A program made the position numbers and the translations under genes. A stretch of DNA of 64,000 bases from Faecalicatena orotica (GTDB taxonomy: Bacteria > Bacillota > Clostridia > Lachnospirales > Lachnospiraceae). Shown piece by piece: positions 36,453 through 45,799 of the stretch (its first letter is position 1; the number at the start of each line of letters is the position of its first letter). The notes beneath the pieces are model-generated. The model saw only the letters and a program-made list of their open reading frames with translations, ran no database searches and was not told the DNA's origin. The DNA lies in assembly GCF_003149245.1 (NCBI RefSeq), contig NZ_QGDL01000005.1, positions 62,001 through 126,000 of the forward strand. The letters are read 5' to 3'.

Positions 36453-36658
36453 TCGTCAGAATGTCCGACCAGATAATCAACGGTAACGCCGAACAAATCG
36501 GAAAGCATAATCAGCGAGTCTATTCCGCATTCTCTTTTTCCATGCTCGTAGTTGGCGATAGCCTGTCTGCTGGCGCCCAGATAATTAGCAACCTGATCCT
36601 GGGTCATTCGGTGTGACATTCTCAAAATTTTTAATCGTGAAGCAAATTTGTTCTCCAT
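36443..36658 (-). CDS. XRE-family helix-turn-helix regulator
   Basis: A 71-residue Cro/CI-type DNA-binding protein: TQDQVANYLGASRQAIANYEHGKR is the recognition region, followed by the LSDLFGVTVDYLVG ending typical of the family. ATG 36658 has AAGGAG eight bases upstream. It is divergent from the macrodomain gene, so it may act on that promoter or on its own. Confidence 0.9.
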   Translation of the reverse strand: MENKFASRLKILRMSHRMTQDQVANYLGASRQAIANYEHGKRECGIDSLIMLSDLFGVTVDYLVGHSDEKN

Positions 36659-36788
36659 AGTCATGACTCCTTGGTATGTTTGAAAGTACTCTCATTCTAT
36701 CATAATCATTCGACAAATGCTACAATAAAGCGTGAACAGGAACATAATAACGTGAAAATGCAAAATTTTCCATTCTATTATAATTCGC

Positions 36789-36818
36789 TTTACCGGGCAG
36801 CCGCAAAGAGGTTATAAT
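36789..36818 (+). promoter_or_regulatory. Promoter of the macrodomain gene
   Basis: TTTACC (36789-36794) and TATAAT (36813-36818), 18 bases apart. The leader RNA would be about 90 bases. Confidence 0.55.
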
Positions 36819-36834
36819 ATTTTATAAGGTTGGA

Positions 36835-36892
36835 GTGCCCATAGACCAGAGGAAACGGGGCACTGTTGTCCGGATCAGGCAGTCCGGCAGTG
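36835..36892 (+). promoter_or_regulatory. Structured leader with two mutually exclusive hairpins
   Basis: GTGCCC (36835-36840) can pair with GGGCAC (36858-36863). Alternatively CACTG (36861-36865) can pair with CAGTG (36888-36892), closing an inner CCGG/CCGG stem. The two stems share CAC, so they cannot form together. The second stem ends eight bases before AAGGAGG. This is the shape of a translation-controlling switch; no known riboswitch class is recognised. Confidence 0.4.
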
Positions 36893-36915
36893 GTGGATAA
36901 AAGGAGGAAAAACTT

Positions 36916-37416
36916 ATGATTCGGTTGTTAAAAGGCGACATTACAAAGGTGAATACAGACGCGATTGTGAATGCGGCAAACAGGACTCTGCTTGGCGGAG
37001 GTGGTGTGGACGGCGCTATTCACCGTGCGGCAGGGCAGGAATTATTAGAGGAATGCAGGACTCTGAACGGATGTGAGACCGGAGAGGCTAAGATTACGAA
37101 AGCATATCAGCTTCCGTGTAAATATGTGATACATACAGTCGGTCCGGTATGGCACGGCGGTAAGAAGTCAGAAGAGGAATTGCTGGGAAAATGTTACTGG
37201 AATTCAATGGTCATTGCGAAGGAAAACGAAATTAAGTCGATTGCATTTCCTGCTATTTCGACAGGAGTATATGGATATCCGAAGAGGCCTGCGGCTAAGA
37301 TCGCTGTAGATACGGTAAAGAAGTTTATGGAACAGTTTCCTGAGACTGTTGAGGATATATATTTTGTCGTATTTGATGAGGAGAGCTTAAAGATATATGA
37401 ATCTATTTTAGTGTAA
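36916..37416 (+). CDS. Macrodomain protein, O-acetyl-ADP-ribose deacetylase type
   Basis: A 166-residue macrodomain of the MacroD/YmdB class, which removes ADP-ribose from proteins or hydrolyses O-acetyl-ADP-ribose. Motifs: [32 protein letters not shown] (catalytic loop) and [12 protein letters not shown] (phosphate loop). AAGGAGG lies eight bases before the ATG. A structured leader precedes it and DUF1847 follows by about 20 bases. Confidence 0.94.
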   Translation: MIRLLKGDITKVNTDAIVNAANRTLLGGGGVDGAIHRAAGQELLEECRTLNGCETGEAKITKAYQLPCKYVIHTVGPVWHGGKKSEEELLGKCYWNSMVIAKENEIKSIAFPAISTGVYGYPKRPAAKIAVDTVKKFMEQFPETVEDIYFVVFDEESLKIYESILV

Positions 37417-37435
37417 AGTGAGAGAGGAAAGATGT

Positions 37436-38071
37436 ATGGAGAAGGAAATCAAAAGGAGCTGTATTGACTGCGGGGTTATAAATTGCAGTAAGCAAAACAA
37501 ATCATATCCCGCATTTTGCCTGACAACGGAAAATCTGGATGAAGAAATTTTAGAGGAGTCTTTGAAACTATATGAAGATGAGGAAAATCACAGAGTTATG
37601 ATTCAGGCAGCCAATGTGGAGGCCGAATATTACGGCATCATGACGAGAGTGGAAGAGACAGCCGAATTTGCTGCAAGAATGGGATTTCATAAGCTTGGTA
37701 TCGCCACCTGTGTCGGTTTGATCAACGAATCCCGGATTCTGACATCTATTTTACGCAGGAAGGGATTCGAGGTATTCGGTGTTGCATGTAAGGCGGGCGC
37801 AGTGGATAAAACACGTGTAGGGATAGACGAGTTCTGTAAAAAGGCCGGGGTAAATATGTGTAACCCAATTCATCAGGCAAAGCGTTTGAATGCGGAAAAA
37901 ACAGAACTGAACATTGTGATGGGTTTATGTGTGGGGCACGACAGTCTGTTTAACAAGTACTCCGAGGCGCTGGTAACGACACTTGTGGTGAAAGACAGGG
38001 TGCTGGGGCATAATCCGGCAGCCGCACTTTATAATGCGAATTCATATTATCATCGTCTGCTGGAAGATTAA
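37436..38071 (+). CDS. DUF1847 cysteine-rich protein
   Basis: A 211-residue DUF1847 member. An N-terminal cysteine cluster (SCIDCGVINC... then FC) suggests metal binding, and other cysteines recur (IATCVGL, GVACKAGA, NMCNP, GLCVGHD) in a layout common to anaerobe metal/redox proteins. The function is not established. ATG 37436 has AGAGAGG nine bases upstream. It is 19 bases after the macrodomain gene and probably co-transcribed. Confidence 0.8.
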   Translation: MEKEIKRSCIDCGVINCSKQNKSYPAFCLTTENLDEEILEESLKLYEDEENHRVMIQAANVEAEYYGIMTRVEETAEFAARMGFHKLGIATCVGLINESRILTSILRRKGFEVFGVACKAGAVDKTRVGIDEFCKKAGVNMCNPIHQAKRLNAEKTELNIVMGLCVGHDSLFNKYSEALVTTLVVKDRVLGHNPAAALYNANSYYHRLLED

Positions 38072-38120
38072 AGAAGAATGGATATGGATGAATACATTAT
38101 CCGATGGTGTGAGGCAGAAA

Positions 38121-38558
38121 ATGAAACGAAAAAAACGAATTGTCATAATTCTATTGGTATTTGCAGTTATTATAATCTGGACAGGCAGGGTCATGAAGAT
38201 AAATATGCCGGAAAGTGAGCTGAATTTAACAAAGCTTAAAAGTGAGGATATTGAAAAAATCCACGGATATTTTTACTCAGATTCATATAATGGGGAGAAT
38301 GATTCCAGTGTTGAATTGACGCGGGGACAGATTGAGAAATTTATAGAGATCATGAATCAGGTGAAACTGACAAAAAAGGTATCTGAGAAAAAGGCCCAGT
38401 CAAATGGGGCGTCGATTACATATACAGTTACTATGAAGGATGGCACACAATATGTATTGAGACCCGGACAATATTTCAAGGTAAATGATACATATTATAA
38501 ATTTCAGAATTACGATATGCTATGGGACAAAATCACTACATTTATGAGTACCTGGTAA
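38121..38558 (+). CDS. Hypothetical membrane-anchored protein
   Basis: A 145-residue protein: a basic start MKRKKR, one membrane helix (about residues 6-22), then an extracellular domain rich in beta-prone sequence (SITYTVTMKDGTQYVLRPG). I do not recognise the family. GAGG lies six bases before ATG 38121; an in-frame ATG at 38088 would add eleven residues before the helix. Confidence 0.6.
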   Translation: MKRKKRIVIILLVFAVIIIWTGRVMKINMPESELNLTKLKSEDIEKIHGYFYSDSYNGENDSSVELTRGQIEKFIEIMNQVKLTKKVSEKKAQSNGASITYTVTMKDGTQYVLRPGQYFKVNDTYYKFQNYDMLWDKITTFMSTW

Positions 38559-38660
38559 TTTATATTAGAATATTTCGTTTCCAGATATACTGCAGTAATT
38601 TGTGCTTTTTTATCTCTGCTGCCCCGTGGTATATTTAAAACAAAAAGACTGGAGGACCAT

Positions 38661-39287
38661 ATGAACAAATATGTAATTTTCGACATTGACGGTACCCTCA
38701 ACCAGACGGCGCTGTACGCTCTGGAGGCATATAAAAAGGCGCTGAAGAAGCGGGGGAGAGAGGTTAAGGACAGTGAGATTATTTCCTGCATAGGACTGAG
38801 TCCGGCGGGGATCATAGAGAAACTTTTCCATAGTCTGCCGGATGAGGAACTCAAAGAGTGGAGGAAGGATATCCGTGACTGTGAGTTTGAATTAATGGAG
38901 AAAAATGCCGCGGCGTTTCCGGGGGTCAGAGAGAGTCTGGAAAAACTTCAGGAGGCGGGATACGGACTGGCAATCTGTTCCAATGCCTTCCCTGAACATA
39001 TTGAGCGTGTGTTGGAAATGATTGGGGTAAGGCAGTATTTTCCTGTCATCGGCTCCCTGCTGATGGGCGGCAGCAAGCCGGAGGTCCTGGGGGCACTGCT
39101 TAAAAAGCTCGGTTGTGAATCTGCATGTATGGTGGGGGACAGGAAATTTGACATAGAGGCGGCCAGAGAGAACCACATTCCTGTCATCGGCTGTGCGTAT
39201 GGATATGCTCCGGATGAAATCAGTTCGGCTGACCGGGTTGTCAGGCACGCGGGAGAGATTGCAGGAGCTGTAATGGAGCTGGTATAG
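38661..39287 (+). CDS. HAD-family phosphatase, phosphoglycolate phosphatase-like
   Basis: A 208-residue HAD hydrolase with motif I DIDGTLNQT (Asp nucleophile near residue 9), motif II CSNA, motif III Lys in GSKPEVL and motif IV MVGDRKFDIEAA. A helical cap domain lies between motifs I and II. It would dephosphorylate a small phosphate ester. ACTGGAGG precedes the ATG. It stands just before the galactitol regulator but appears to be separate. Confidence 0.92.
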   Translation: MNKYVIFDIDGTLNQTALYALEAYKKALKKRGREVKDSEIISCIGLSPAGIIEKLFHSLPDEELKEWRKDIRDCEFELMEKNAAAFPGVRESLEKLQEAGYGLAICSNAFPEHIERVLEMIGVRQYFPVIGSLLMGGSKPEVLGALLKKLGCESACMVGDRKFDIEAARENHIPVIGCAYGYAPDEISSADRVVRHAGEIAGAVMELV

Positions 39288-39323
39288 AAGGCTGTGTACA
39301 TATAATAAGAGAGGTTTCGTAAA

Positions 39324-41411
39324 ATGAACAAAAGGACTGTGGCGATTATAAATGAATTGAATCAGCCAGACAGACAGGTACAGATCTGTGATCTGGCGGA
39401 GCAGTTTCAGGTATCGCAGCGGACGATACGAAATGACCTGAATGCGATTAATGAAATTCTGCAGGAAAATGATCTCATGCCGCTGGAACTCAAGGGCGGC
39501 GGCCTAATCCAAAGAGGTAACGATTTCGGACAGATATTGGAGCTGGTTTCTGAAAAAGACTATTATGTATACAGGCTTTCCAAAGAAGAGAGGAAGAAGA
39601 TTGCGGCGGCCATGCTGATCAGTTCTTCAGAATACATCACATTGTCGACGATTGCGGACAATCTGTTTGTGAGCAGGGCTACTGTGATCAATGACCTCGA
39701 CGACATTAAGAACTATATCCGGTCAGGAAATCTGGAAGTGCTGTCCCACCCGAATAAAGGGCTGCGCGTAGACGGCAAGGAGAGTGACAAGCGTCTGTTT
39801 CTTATGAATCTGGGAGATTCCGCGGATTCGCAGAACGCGGATGATGCGGCATCGAAATATATCAGCGTGCAGGCTGGAAATAAAATTACGATCCAGAAGA
39901 TTGTCGGGGAGCAGGAGCATCTGCATAAAAGCTTCCTGACCGATGACTCCTTCCAGAAGCTTCTGCTGTATCTGGGAATCATGGTGAACCGGAATCTTCA
40001 GGGAGAGTACATGGAAGTCAGAAAGAAAAAGGATAACAGCAAGTACCGGATGGCACAGGACATTCTGAAGTATATTTCGCAGTACTGCCAGATCAACACA
40101 ACGGAGGATGAGGTACAGTTCCTGAGCGAAATGCTGCTGATGGCTCGTTATATGAAACAGAAGTCAACGGAACGTGAGGCCGTAAAGATTCAGCTGATCA
40201 CCCGGGCATTCATCGAATCAATATCCGAAGAACTGGAGATTAATCTAAACAGCGATTATGATTTCTTTGAGAATTTGTCGAACCATCTGGAGTCCGTATT
40301 TACGGCAGAACCGGCAGTCTATCCGGAGAACCCACTGATTAAAGAAGTGCTGGAGGATAACCAGGATGTACTCGAGGTGGTAAAAAACCAGCTCGGAAGT
40401 CTCAGCCAGCATGTAGGAAGAACCCTTACGGAGGATGAAACCGCATACATTACGATTCATGTATGCGCGGCGCTGGAGCGCAAGAAGAATAAAGAGATCG
40501 CGTTTCATGTGATCGTAGCCTGCCACGGAGGAATCGGGACTTCACAGCTTCTTATGGAGAAATTGAAGAAACACTTTAATTTCCAGATTGTTGATATTAT
40601 TTCTTCTCACGAGGCAAAAAATATAACAGCGGATCAGGCAGATTTTATTATTTCAACGGTGCCCCTTCCGGATTGCCGTCTGGAATATGTGATTGTTTCT
40701 GCCATACTCAATGATGAAGACTATATCCGTGTGGGAAATAAGATTGACGCCCTTCGCAACAGCCGTCATCTGCCGTCCCGTGTGGAAAGCAGGGAACTGA
40801 CGGCCAAAGGGCTGCTGGAGCAGCTGGCCCCGGTTGTCTATCAGACTTCACCGGAGAATGCGCAGACGCTGATGAAAGAAATCCGCAGAGTAGTCAGGAC
40901 TTATTTCAAACAGTCTGCCGAGGCGGATGCGGAGATATTTTCCCCGGACCTGCATCACCTTTTGATGGAAAGCCACATTCAGCTGGATATAGAATGCTCT
41001 GACTGGAAAGACGCTGTGCAGAAGTCGGCGAAGAAGCTTCTGGAAGAAGGCTATATAGAGGAGCGGTACATTGATGCAATGATTACTAATATAGAAGAAA
41101 ACGGTCCCTATGTAGTCATCTCCAAAGGCTTTGCGGTTCCTCACGAGGGGCTGGAACAGGGCAGTGTCAAGGTAGGGATGAACCTGATCCGTCTGAAGAC
41201 GCCAGTTCCATTTGACGATGAAGAAAACGATCCGGTGGAATTTGTATGCTGTCTAAGCGCAGTGGATCACAAGACACACCTGAAAGCGTTTTTCAATCTG
41301 GTCAATATGCTGCAGAACAGCGAATTTAAAGAAAAGCTCAAAAGCTGTTCGTCCCCTTCAGAAGCGGCACATATTATTGAGGATTATGAATACAGAACGG
41401 CCGAGTACTAA
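39324..41411 (+). CDS. PRD-containing PTS-dependent transcription regulator
   Basis: A 695-residue BglG/MtlR-like activator. Order of domains: HTH_11 (about 3-60), Mga-like HTH (about 85-150), two PRDs (about 185-395), a galactitol-type EIIB-like domain with Cys near residue 399 (VACHGGIGTSQLL), and a C-terminal EIIA-like domain with His near 607 (VPHEG). PTS phosphorylation on these sites tunes activity. It sits upstream of the gat operon with an own terminator, and almost surely activates it in response to galactitol. Confidence 0.92.
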   Translation: MNKRTVAIINELNQPDRQVQICDLAEQFQVSQRTIRNDLNAINEILQENDLMPLELKGGGLIQRGNDFGQILELVSEKDYYVYRLSKEERKKIAAAMLISSSEYITLSTIADNLFVSRATVINDLDDIKNYIRSGNLEVLSHPNKGLRVDGKESDKRLFLMNLGDSADSQNADDAASKYISVQAGNKITIQKIVGEQEHLHKSFLTDDSFQKLLLYLGIMVNRNLQGEYMEVRKKKDNSKYRMAQDILKYISQYCQINTTEDEVQFLSEMLLMARYMKQKSTEREAVKIQLITRAFIESISEELEINLNSDYDFFENLSNHLESVFTAEPAVYPENPLIKEVLEDNQDVLEVVKNQLGSLSQHVGRTLTEDETAYITIHVCAALERKKNKEIAFHVIVACHGGIGTSQLLMEKLKKHFNFQIVDIISSHEAKNITADQADFIISTVPLPDCRLEYVIVSAILNDEDYIRVGNKIDALRNSRHLPSRVESRELTAKGLLEQLAPVVYQTSPENAQTLMKEIRRVVRTYFKQSAEADAEIFSPDLHHLLMESHIQLDIECSDWKDAVQKSAKKLLEEGYIEERYIDAMITNIEENGPYVVISKGFAVPHEGLEQGSVKVGMNLIRLKTPVPFDDEENDPVEFVCCLSAVDHKTHLKAFFNLVNMLQNSEFKEKLKSCSSPSEAAHIIEDYEYRTAEY

Positions 41412-41424
41412 AGGTTTAGGAGGA

Positions 41425-41469
41425 ATGGTCAAAATCTTTTCCAGAGTCTGTGAAAGGATTTTGACCGTT
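41425..41469 (+). terminator. Terminator of the PRD regulator gene
   Basis: GGTCAAAATC (41427-41436) pairs with GATTTTGACC (41457-41466), followed by GTTCTATTTTTTT. Confidence 0.8.
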
Positions 41470-41622
41470 CTATTTTTTTGCAAAAAATGTGAAAGACCTT
41501 TGACTGTTTTTCTCATGGGCACCATGCTAGGATATATATAAAGAAAGAGACAGCCGGCAAGCAAAATTCTTTCATAAGTAAAAGAGGTTTAAAAGACAAA
41601 ACATAAGAATGGAGGAAGATAT

Positions 41623-42090
41623 ATGATTTGGGAAGAGTTGAAGGACTCCCTGATTTTCACAGGGCTTCAGGCAGAGACATCAGACGATGTCATGAGGCAG
41701 CTGGGAGCGGCTTTCATAAATGAGGGGTATTGTAAAGAAACATATGTGGAAGCATTGATTGCCCGGGAAAAAGAATTTCCAACAGGGCTGGATGTGGACG
41801 GGATCGGGGTGGCTATCCCGCATACGGATGTAAGCCATGTGAACGAACCGGGAATTGCAATCGCGGTACTTACGGACCCGGTGACATTTATACAGATGGG
41901 GACGGATGACGAGATAACACAAGTGAAGCTGGTATTCATGCTGGCTGTAAAGGACCCGAATGCACATCTGGAAAATCTCCAGCAGATTATAGCAATCATT
42001 CAGGATACAGAAGTATTGAAAAAATTATTAGAAGTAACTGAGAAAAAAGAAATCATCAAAATCATAAAAGAGAAGGAGAATTCATTATGA
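41623..42090 (+). CDS. gatA: PTS galactitol EIIA component
   Basis: A 155-residue EIIA of the fructose/mannitol/galactitol type. His67 in GVAIPHTD takes phosphate from HPr and passes it to EIIB. ATGGAGGAAG precedes the ATG. The last four bases overlap the EIIB start. Confidence 0.93.
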   Translation: MIWEELKDSLIFTGLQAETSDDVMRQLGAAFINEGYCKETYVEALIAREKEFPTGLDVDGIGVAIPHTDVSHVNEPGIAIAVLTDPVTFIQMGTDDEITQVKLVFMLAVKDPNAHLENLQQIIAIIQDTEVLKKLLEVTEKKEIIKIIKEKENSL

Positions 42091-42368
42091 AAAAGAAAGT
42101 TATCGTAGCATGCGGAGGAGCAGTGGCAACTTCAACAATCGCAGCAAATAAGGTCGTAGAGTTATGTAAGAAAAACGGGATTGACGTAGAAATCTGCCAG
42201 ATCCGTATTTCAGAGATAGAATCCAATCTTCCGGGCACGAGCCTGATCGTTACAACATCTAAAGTAAAAAGAGACTATGGTGTGCCGCTGATTACCGGAA
42301 TGCCTTTCATCTCCGGTGTAGGAGTGGAGAAGACAGAGGCCGCAATACTGGATGTATTGAAAGCCTGA
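42087..42368 (+). CDS. gatB: PTS galactitol EIIB component
   Basis: A 93-residue EIIB of the galactitol family, with phosphorylated Cys9 in VACGGAVATSTIAA. It moves phosphate from EIIA to the sugar bound at EIIC. It overlaps the EIIA gene by four bases, so translation is coupled. Confidence 0.94.
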   Translation: MKKKVIVACGGAVATSTIAANKVVELCKKNGIDVEICQIRISEIESNLPGTSLIVTTSKVKRDYGVPLITGMPFISGVGVEKTEAAILDVLKA

Positions 42369-42401
42369 GCCAAAATAGAATAATCTGGAGGATGAAGAAT
42401 C

Positions 42402-43760
42402 ATGTTGGAAATGATAGGAAATGGGATTAATTACATTATAGATATGGGAGCATCGGTTATGCTTCCGATTGTAATTGCAATTATCAGTGTTTGTTTAGGA
42501 ATTAAAGTGGGCAAGGCAATCCGTTCCGGGCTTATGATCGGCGTCGGATTCGTGGGACTCAGCCTGATCGTAGATATGATGAATGCCCAGTTAGGGCCTG
42601 CGGCACAGGCAATGTCCGAGAGATTCGGGCTGTCCTTAAGCGTCGTTGATATCGGCTGGCCGGGGGCGTCTCCGATTACGTGGTCCTCTAATATCGCAAC
42701 GGTTGCCATACCGGTTGCTATTCTGGTAAATATTATCATGCTCGTGACAAAGCTTACAAGAACAGTAAATATTGATATCTGGAATATCTGGCACATGACG
42801 TTTACAGGGGCTATCGCATATGCGGTGACAGGAAATTTCTGGATTGGTATTCTCGGGGTTGCCGTACACGCAGCAATTGCTTATAAGCTGGGAGATATCT
42901 GGGCACCGCTCATGTCTGACTACTTCGAGCTGGACGGCCTGACGGTTCCCCACGGGACATCGGCTTACATGGCGCCGGTTGCCTGTGTGATTGACGCTGT
43001 GATTGACAAGATTCCCGGCGTGAAGAAGATTGACCTGACAGCCGATACTCTCCAGGAAAAAGTTGGTGTACTGGGCGAACCGATCGTAATCGGAGGGATA
43101 CTCGGTACAGTTGTCGGATTTTTGGCAGGCTACGGCCCGCAGGCCGCACTTCCGCTGGGTGTAAAGATGTCAGCTGTCATGGTGCTGATGCCGAAGATCG
43201 TAAAATGTATTATGGAAGGTCTGATGCCGATTTCAGAGAGAGCCAAAGAATTGATGAATAAAAGATTTGGTAACTCACAGTATTATATCGGCCTCGATCC
43301 TGCAATCCTGCTCGGGGATGCACAGGTAGTCACAGCCGGACTGATCTTTATCCCGCTGACTCTGCTGATTGCGGTAATCGTACCGGGTAATAAGGTGCTT
43401 CCGTTTGGTGACCTTGCAACAATCGGTTTCTTCATTGCAATTGCTGTAGCGGTACATAAAGGAAATCTTTTCCGCACATTAATTTCAGGAAGTGCCATTA
43501 TGTTTATCACCATCTGGATTACAAACCAGACAATACCGTGGCTGACGAAACTGGCCGTGACGACGGGATCCACAGATGGCAGCAGCCTGATGGCGGCGAT
43601 GGATCAGGGCGGATGTCCGATTACATATGTATTTACCCAGATCTTTGCAAGAGAAAATCTGGCAGGTATGGCAGTAATTCTGATCGGTTATATTTTCTGC
43701 ATGGTCTTCGCAGTGCGCTGTTCCCGAAAAAGAGCAGCCGAGCTGAATGAAGAAGCCTGA
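42402..43760 (+). CDS. gatC: PTS galactitol EIIC permease
   Basis: A 452-residue membrane permease with about ten to twelve helices, typical for GatC. Recognisable segments are IIAIISVCLGIKVGKAIRSG near the N-terminus, the DGLTVPHGTSAY loop and the QYYIGLDPAILLGDA stretch. It imports and phosphorylates galactitol to galactitol-1-phosphate together with EIIA and EIIB. The following dehydrogenase gene starts 16 bases after its stop, with a ribosome site AAAGGAGG at the stop. Confidence 0.94.
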   Translation: MLEMIGNGINYIIDMGASVMLPIVIAIISVCLGIKVGKAIRSGLMIGVGFVGLSLIVDMMNAQLGPAAQAMSERFGLSLSVVDIGWPGASPITWSSNIATVAIPVAILVNIIMLVTKLTRTVNIDIWNIWHMTFTGAIAYAVTGNFWIGILGVAVHAAIAYKLGDIWAPLMSDYFELDGLTVPHGTSAYMAPVACVIDAVIDKIPGVKKIDLTADTLQEKVGVLGEPIVIGGILGTVVGFLAGYGPQAALPLGVKMSAVMVLMPKIVKCIMEGLMPISERAKELMNKRFGNSQYYIGLDPAILLGDAQVVTAGLIFIPLTLLIAVIVPGNKVLPFGDLATIGFFIAIAVAVHKGNLFRTLISGSAIMFITIWITNQTIPWLTKLAVTTGSTDGSSLMAAMDQGGCPITYVFTQIFARENLAGMAVILIGYIFCMVFAVRCSRKRAAELNEEA

Positions 43761-43776
43761 AAGGAGGTTTAAGTGG

Positions 43777-44826
43777 ATGAAAGCAGGAGTTGTTCACGCA
43801 AAGAATGATATTCGTTATGAAGAGATTGAAAAACCTGTCCCGAAGGAGGGGCAGGTGCTGATTAAGGTAAAATATACAGGGATCTGTGGTTCCGATGTGC
43901 CGAGGGTGAATGGAAATGCATGCCACTTTTTCCCGAATGTTCTCGGACATGAATTTTCCGGTATTGTGGAGGCCATCGGAGAAGGTGTCACGAAAGTGGC
44001 TCCCGGCAGCAGGGTTGCAGGGGTCCCCCTTGTACCGTGCATGAAATGTGAGGACTGCCAGAAGGGAAATTACTCCCTGTGCAGAAATTACAGTTTCATC
44101 GGTTCCCGTGAATTTGGAAGTTTTGCGGAATATGTCGTGGTTCCGGAACAGAATGCGGTTCCTTTTGAAGACGCGGTATCCTTTGAACAGGGGGCGTTTT
44201 TTGAACCTGCGACGGTTGCACTGCACGGGTTAAAAAGGGTTCCCTATGAAGGCGGAAAGACGGTTGCCATTCTCGGCGGCGGGACTATCGGAATGTTCGT
44301 GATGCAGTGGGCGAAGATATTTGGCGCCAAAAAGACTGTTGTATTTGATATCGCTCAGGAACGGCTGGAACTGGGAAACAGGCTTGGTGCATCCGCAGGA
44401 GTGAATACGCTCGATGAGGATTTTATGGAAAAAGCGCTTGCCCTCACAGATGGAAAAGGATTTGACTATGTATATGAAACAGCCGGAAACACGGCTACTA
44501 TGAAAATGGCGTTCGCACTGGCTGCAAATAAAGCCCATGTCTGCTTTGTAGGGACACCGACAAAAGAGCTGAGTTTTTCTGTCGCAGAGTGGGAGAATAT
44601 GAACCGGAAAGAATTTATGCTGACTGGATCATGGATGTCCTACAGTGCCCCGTTTCCGGGTGAGGAATGGGAGCTTGCGGCACATTATTTTAAAAGCGGA
44701 GCGTTAAAATTTGACGATTCCTTTATTTTCAGGAAGATGCCGCTCAGTCAGATTGCAGAAGCGTTTGAACTGTTTAAGACGCCGGGAACCGTGAAAGGCA
44801 AGATACTAATTGACAGCGAGAGGTAA
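43777..44826 (+). CDS. gatD: Galactitol-1-phosphate 5-dehydrogenase
   Basis: A 349-residue zinc-dependent medium-chain dehydrogenase oxidising galactitol-1-phosphate to tagatose-6-phosphate with NAD. Catalytic zinc ligands lie in GICGSDVPR and LGHEFSG. The structural zinc Cys4 is CMKCEDCQKGNYSLC. The Rossmann motif is AILGGGTIGMF. ATG 43777 is chosen for AAAGGAGG nine bases upstream; an upstream ATG at 43747 is inside gatC. Confidence 0.93.
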   Translation: MKAGVVHAKNDIRYEEIEKPVPKEGQVLIKVKYTGICGSDVPRVNGNACHFFPNVLGHEFSGIVEAIGEGVTKVAPGSRVAGVPLVPCMKCEDCQKGNYSLCRNYSFIGSREFGSFAEYVVVPEQNAVPFEDAVSFEQGAFFEPATVALHGLKRVPYEGGKTVAILGGGTIGMFVMQWAKIFGAKKTVVFDIAQERLELGNRLGASAGVNTLDEDFMEKALALTDGKGFDYVYETAGNTATMKMAFALAANKAHVCFVGTPTKELSFSVAEWENMNRKEFMLTGSWMSYSAPFPGEEWELAAHYFKSGALKFDDSFIFRKMPLSQIAEAFELFKTPGTVKGKILIDSER

Positions 44827-44831
44827 CAGAT

Positions 44832-45779
44832 ATGATTACGACAGTAACATTGAATGCATCCATTGATAAAGCATATTTCATGGACGGCAGGATTGAAAAC
44901 GGGACCGTAATGCGTGTGGCCTCCTGCCGCAATACCGCGGGAGGCAAAGGCTTAAACGTGGCGCGTATCATAAAGCTCTGCGGGGAAAACGTGCAGGCGG
45001 CCGGGCTGGCAGGGGGATTCAACGGCGCGTATCTGGAATCCATGCTGGAACAGGATGGGATTTCTAAACAGTTTGTACATATACAAGGTGAGACAAGAAG
45101 CTGCATCAATATTCTGGATGAAGGATATGGATCTACGGAATATCTGGAACCGGGGTGCCCTGTCACGAAAGAAGAGGAAGAAGAGTTTTTAAAACGCTTT
45201 CCTGAAATTATTAAGGATAGCGAAGTTGTAACCATATCGGGTAGTGTGCCACAGGGAGTTTCGAAGGATATCTATGAAAAAATGATTCGCTGTGCAAAGG
45301 AAGCGAGCCGGAAGGTGATTCTGGATACGAGCGGAGAGCTTCTTAAAAATGGGCTTAAAGCATGCCCGGATATGGTGAAGCCAAACAAGGATGAGATCGA
45401 AGCATTGTTCGGCATTCAGGTAAACGGTTTTGAGGATGTCGTCAGTTATGCCGGGAAAATCTATGGGATGGGAATCCCTTATGTAGTGATTTCTTTGGGA
45501 AGAGACGGGGCCCTTCTCGTCTGCAGTGAAGGCATCTTTCAGGGAAGGCCGCCGGAAGTAAAGGCAGTCAATACCGTAGGATGCGGGGATTCGATGGTAG
45601 GCGCCTTTGCGGTGGCTTTGGAAAGAAACTACAGTCCGCAGGAAGCCTTGAAATATGCAGTGGCAACTGCGACGGCAGCTGCGCTCTCCCCGGGGACCGG
45701 AAGCTTTGAGGAATCAGTACAACAGGAACTGGCTGGCCGGATACAGATAGAAACGATAGAAAGTAAGGTCAGGATATAA
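44832..45779 (+). CDS. Tagatose-6-phosphate kinase / 1-phosphofructokinase family
   Basis: A 315-residue PfkB-family kinase (LacC/FruK type). NTAGGKGLNVAR binds the sugar phosphate, and NTVGCGDSMVGA carries the catalytic Asp and the ATP/anion hole. In this operon it should convert tagatose-6-phosphate to tagatose-1,6-bisphosphate. It starts five bases after gatD and is followed by the aldolase 20 bases later. Confidence 0.9.
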   Translation: MITTVTLNASIDKAYFMDGRIENGTVMRVASCRNTAGGKGLNVARIIKLCGENVQAAGLAGGFNGAYLESMLEQDGISKQFVHIQGETRSCINILDEGYGSTEYLEPGCPVTKEEEEEFLKRFPEIIKDSEVVTISGSVPQGVSKDIYEKMIRCAKEASRKVILDTSGELLKNGLKACPDMVKPNKDEIEALFGIQVNGFEDVVSYAGKIYGMGIPYVVISLGRDGALLVCSEGIFQGRPPEVKAVNTVGCGDSMVGAFAVALERNYSPQEALKYAVATATAAALSPGTGSFEESVQQELAGRIQIETIESKVRI

Positions 45780-45799
45780 GAAAGAAATGAGGTAGAAAA

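Noticed and set aside
36125-36616. A 163-codon frame overlapping the Atl1-like gene
   Set aside because: It has no ribosome site and its composition is not protein-like. The TTG-started membrane protein at 36192 in another frame and the XRE gene on the other strand explain the region better.
36835-36892. A named riboswitch class before the macrodomain gene
   Set aside because: I could not match the conserved core of any class I know, so only a generic structured leader is claimed.
41512-41530. Sigma-54 promoter before the gat operon (GGGCACC...)
   Set aside because: The -12 part does not match and the regulator has no AAA+ domain of the LevR type.
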